From Sisyra terminalis (taxonomy: Eukaryota > Arthropoda > Insecta > Neuroptera > Sisyridae): DNA of 64,000 bases. Where the stretch lies: positions 16,616,001-16,680,000 of the forward strand of contig OY292279.1 of assembly GCA_958496175.1 (NCBI GenBank). Reading direction: 5' to 3'. Shown here in pieces: positions 60,705 through 64,000 of this stretch. The notes below the pieces were generated by a model. The model did no database searches. It worked only from the letters and a program-made list of their open reading frames with translations, and was not told the origin of the DNA. The position numbers and the translations under genes are program-made. The stretch's first letter is position 1. The number at the start of each line of letters is the position of its first letter.

Positions 60705-63520
60705 CTTTAATTGGTATCTAAGCGCTTTAGCAATGCCATAAAATGTTTCCTCTTGATTATATTTTTTGTGACTTTCAAACGGTAAAAACGGTTTTAAAAA
60801 AAAATTATTAAGGAATTTCACATATAAATTCATTTTGGTCTGGGCACTCTGCACAAATATCGACGCATTGGATGAGTAATACTGTAAGATTATTTTATTT
60901 TGCTTTCATTGTAATAAATTATGATATTTTTCTTTAATTTACAGTGTCCATCATTGTATTTCAGTGTTCTACAACAATATCATATTTTTCTTTGGACCTC
61001 TTGTATAATAATCGAGATACTCAATACTTTTGGATGGGAAAATTTGTCATTTTTGTCAGCACCAGATACAGTAATATATAGTATTAGTATATACTACGTA
61101 GTATATAGCAGTAGTATATATCATCCGATATCAAGCTTTTCTACGGTGGTATGTTTAGAAATAATCGAACCACATTTCAAAAATTTTTGTTAAATACCTA
61201 CCAATAAATCTACAATGAGATATTAAAGTTTTCAGCATTTTATCAGTATTTCTATTAGATTTTCTATTAATTTAAACTTACATCTCGTGTTCGAGATGAA
61301 TACAAAGTAACGGAGTGTAAGAAAATTTCAATATTTTTACCAACCCTTATTGCCATAATAAACGATGCGAATTTATTCACGCCATTTAATTAGTTCGAAA
61401 ATTTATTTTTCAATAAAAAAACAATCATTGTCAGTACTTAAAACGTATCACTTAATTAAAAAAAAAGACTGAAAAACAATTTTATATAATCCCCCCGTAC
61501 TTTCTGTTAATAAGCTCCGTGCGAAAACGCAATTTAGATTATAATAATTTTCTGCATTGTGCAACTGTGTTCATATGTACGACTGTTTGTGCATAAAGAA
61601 AGCAAAACAACGAATAAAAGAACAAAAAAAAGAGCTTATAAACAGGTCACTTTTGATTGCATGTTCAGATTGCAGGCGTTGATGCAGAAAACACGTTGAG
61701 GTGCATTTTCCACCGAATATATTTTCATATTATGTGCACATTTCTATATTCCACATACGTTCAAGCTCAACGTAACAGGCCACAATGGCATATCCATTGC
61801 ATGCATTTACTTATGGCATGTTTGTTGCACAATTTGTTAATGTACTACGTTGACCTTTTCAAATAAAACACTGCCAGTGAAGGAAAAAACGCAAAGAAAT
61901 TTCCAATTTTTATAAACATTTAAAAAAAAATTTTTGCTTGTACCCGTAATGTTTACTTTCCATATTAAAATTTCGTTGAAAACTCTGGAAATGAATTGTA
62001 TTCATTCCTGCTTTTCAAAGTTAAATAATTTCCTGTTTCTATCCTGTGTTGTTGTTTGTGCTTTTAGAAATAGAGCTTTCCAATGCTTTCACATTATTAA
62101 AATATTAAATTACTTAATAAATAGTTTCGTGGATTTTAGCCCGGCAACTTGAAATTTCGCACTCTAATGACATATTTTATTAATACCTATCCCAAAGCCT
62201 TGATGTTTAATAATAATAATAATATGGAAATAAAAAGCTTCCTTAATTTAAGCTCGTGGTGGAAATATGTGTGCTAGTCTTATATGAAACGTTAAATGTT
62301 GAGATTGTAATGCTACAAGAGTGAATGGTGTCTTGAAGTTGGAAGGACGTCGTTAAACGGTGTTGCTTAACTGCACTGCAGTTACCATTCCATTAGCCTG
62401 TAATTATAGGGTAATGGCAAAAGGATTAAAGTTTATTTCACTAAACCTAGTGTATGAGGGAGGATTTTAGCAAGCATACGTATTTCGTTGTGATAAATTA
62501 TCCTTTATTTCCATTCTTAGTTGCTGTGAATGTTCAAAGAAAGTTTCCTGAAAATTTCAAATTGCCAAAGTAAGTTTACAGTTCACAGAAAAAAAAACTG
62601 ATTTTTTTAAGACGTGTAATTTTAAGTGTATGTTTCTAAAACTTTCAAGAAAAATTTGAATTTCGTTTATATCTGCTAAATTATTTTTCATAAAATTGAA
62701 ATATTTTCATTACTTAAGAGCTTTTATCTTAATACTTACTTTACCATTTTTTATTAATTTAATAATTTTTAAACAGTTATTAATCGCGTTTTATAACTAC
62801 AAAAATTTTTGAGGACAGAACATAAGGTTTTCATTATACAACTTGTTTATGCCAAGATTTGGAACGCAAAATTTCAATACAAAAATTTTTCAACTGTAAG
62901 CTTTTTATATATTTATTATTAATTTCGATCCTTATAATTATATTAATATAACTCTTGAATTCATTTTATGTAAGGTTCAATTCCAGTGTAAATAACAACA
63001 ATAATAATATCAGGGTCACGGGTAATTGGAGTTTAGTTAAATTAATTTAAACAATCATTGATTTTGCGAAGTTTCGTCTTAATTATCAAGACTTTTTCAA
63101 GCTCTGAAAGTATTACAATATTAATAACATTATAACAATATTATTATAAACTGACCTCAACTATGTTTTAACAATCGTTTAATAAAAAATGTAAAATTAA
63201 AATTAAAACATTAAAAACGATTTTTAGCTTTCAAGTATGTGTTTTTTTAACAATTCTAACAGCCAACTGAAAACATCAGTTCATAGTTGTTAAGCTACGC
63301 ACTTCAAAGTATAAAATGTAATATTATTTTAAAAAATATAAATAAATTATACAAATTCGAAAGATAATCATTTTAGACTTAGGATGTCATTATATATTAA
63401 ACTTAGGTTCTGTGTGTCAGATCTTAGATTTATTGTCTTATTTAATTTTATGAATAGACAGCCACTTAACCTGGAACCCACATATTAAATTCAAAAGACA
63501 AATACTAAACCAACGATACG
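60705..63520. other. no gene seen
   Basis: AT-rich. A TAGTATA-rich stretch lies at about 61076-61120, and an ACGTATTTCG core at 62478-62487. The frames at 60921-61193 and 61657-61866 have no family features. Confidence 0.45.
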
Positions 63521-63660
63521 CCTCATGGTGGCTACGTGATGGATACGTGACGTATCCAGAAGAAATTCGTACATATCTTAAGACTGATCAATTTCAAAAT
63601 TCTTCGTATGACGTCATTTTTTTTTCTAATGGGGCAACCTGTGTAATTTACAAACCTTGG
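63521..63660 (-). mobile_element. CAAGGTTTRTAAA MITE, copy 3, truncated
   Basis: In inverse orientation relative to copies 1 and 2: CCTCATGGTGGCTACGTGAT at the left to TGTGTAATTTACAAACCTTG at the right. About 25 bases of its far tip are missing. An open frame crossing it (63547-63795) is therefore not a gene. Confidence 0.85.
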
Positions 63661-63989
63661 ACTGAAACGACGTTGGCCTTGCGACCTCCTAACAAATTCT
63701 TAGAGAGTCCCAACATTGGTTGGGCCCTCTCAACATGTTTCGAAAATACCATACCAGGGTCGAACTACGGTTTTTACCTCAAGTGTGGTATATAAGCAAC
63801 CAAAATTTGTTAGCACATTGCATAGTATATAAATTGTAAATATATAGAAAGCAATAAACGATTTAAAAAAAAATTTGAAAACCATTTCACTCAACGAACG
63901 CTTAAAGTAATTAGATTCACTATCTAAAATTGAAACTCCATCAAACATAAAATTATGCTTGGTATCGAAATGATGATTAGCAAGTCTTA

Positions 63990-64000
63990 TTTTCTTTCAG
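63990..64000 (+). promoter_or_regulatory. splice-acceptor-like end of window
   Basis: The window ends in TTTTCTTTCAG, a pyrimidine-rich tract plus AG. An exon could begin at the next base, but the context alone proves nothing. Confidence 0.3.

Noticed and set aside
61657..61866. Possible exon following TTCAG at about 61670
   Set aside because: No protein motif, and the frame is not closed by a convincing donor.
63547..63795. 82-codon plus-strand frame (MTYPEEIRTYLKTDQ...)
   Set aside because: It runs through a MITE copy (63521-63660) that also occurs at 22779 and 37171, so it is repeat sequence and not a gene.
1..64000. CRISPR array, bacterial operons or prokaryotic signals
   Set aside because: No regular spacer arrays and no dense coding; introns, SINEs and MITEs show this is a eukaryotic nuclear genome.

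Overview
This is AT-rich, intron-dominated animal DNA, almost certainly from an insect. The evidence is a multi-exon gene of the beaten path (beat) family, an arthropod family of immunoglobulin-superfamily neuronal recognition proteins, surrounded by insect-type mobile elements: a tRNA-derived SINE, hAT-like MITEs, a pogo-like relic and Jockey-like and RTE-like LINE fragments. A non-dipteran insect such as a beetle would fit the large introns and many foldback elements, but the order cannot be fixed from this window.

The only recognised host gene is on the + strand. Four coding exons fit together in frame: 2256-2391, 17491-17624, 21045-21303 and 30070-30176 (stop TAA). They are separated by introns of about 15.1, 3.4 and 8.8 kb. 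Together they encode the last 211 residues: the end of a first Ig-like domain, a second Ig-like domain, a linker and a short hydrophobic tail. The 5' exons lie to the left of the window. A strong splice-donor-like site 155 bases after the stop suggests either an intron in the 3' UTR or a second transcript.

Almost everything else recognisable is mobile DNA, mostly decayed and often nested. Intron 1 (2392-17490) holds foldback elements, an RTE-like fragment split by a MITE, a pogo-like relic inside an older repeat, and a 1,078-bp foldback transposon with a perfect 8-bp target-site duplication. Intron 2 has a hAT-like MITE, three SINE copies and a palindromic MITE. Intron 3 has several MITEs, a foldback element and a hAT-like MITE with a perfect 8-bp duplication. 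To the left of the first exon is a nested stack of palindromes (851-2010).

From 30.3 to 64 kb no host gene is recognisable. This part holds more MITEs, a two-unit tandem repeat (38.9-39.3 kb), a decayed transposase-like gene (about 46 kb, - strand), a decayed Jockey-like LINE (50.9-52.75 kb, - strand), and a three-unit tandem array (57.7-59.4 kb) carrying two later insertions. The window ends on an acceptor-like TTTTCTTTCAG.

The most unusual theme is a short module, CTGATGAA - 5-bp hairpin - GAAACG or GAAATACG. It recurs in at least five otherwise different palindromic repeats and resembles the two core strands of hammerhead ribozymes. That reading is inference.
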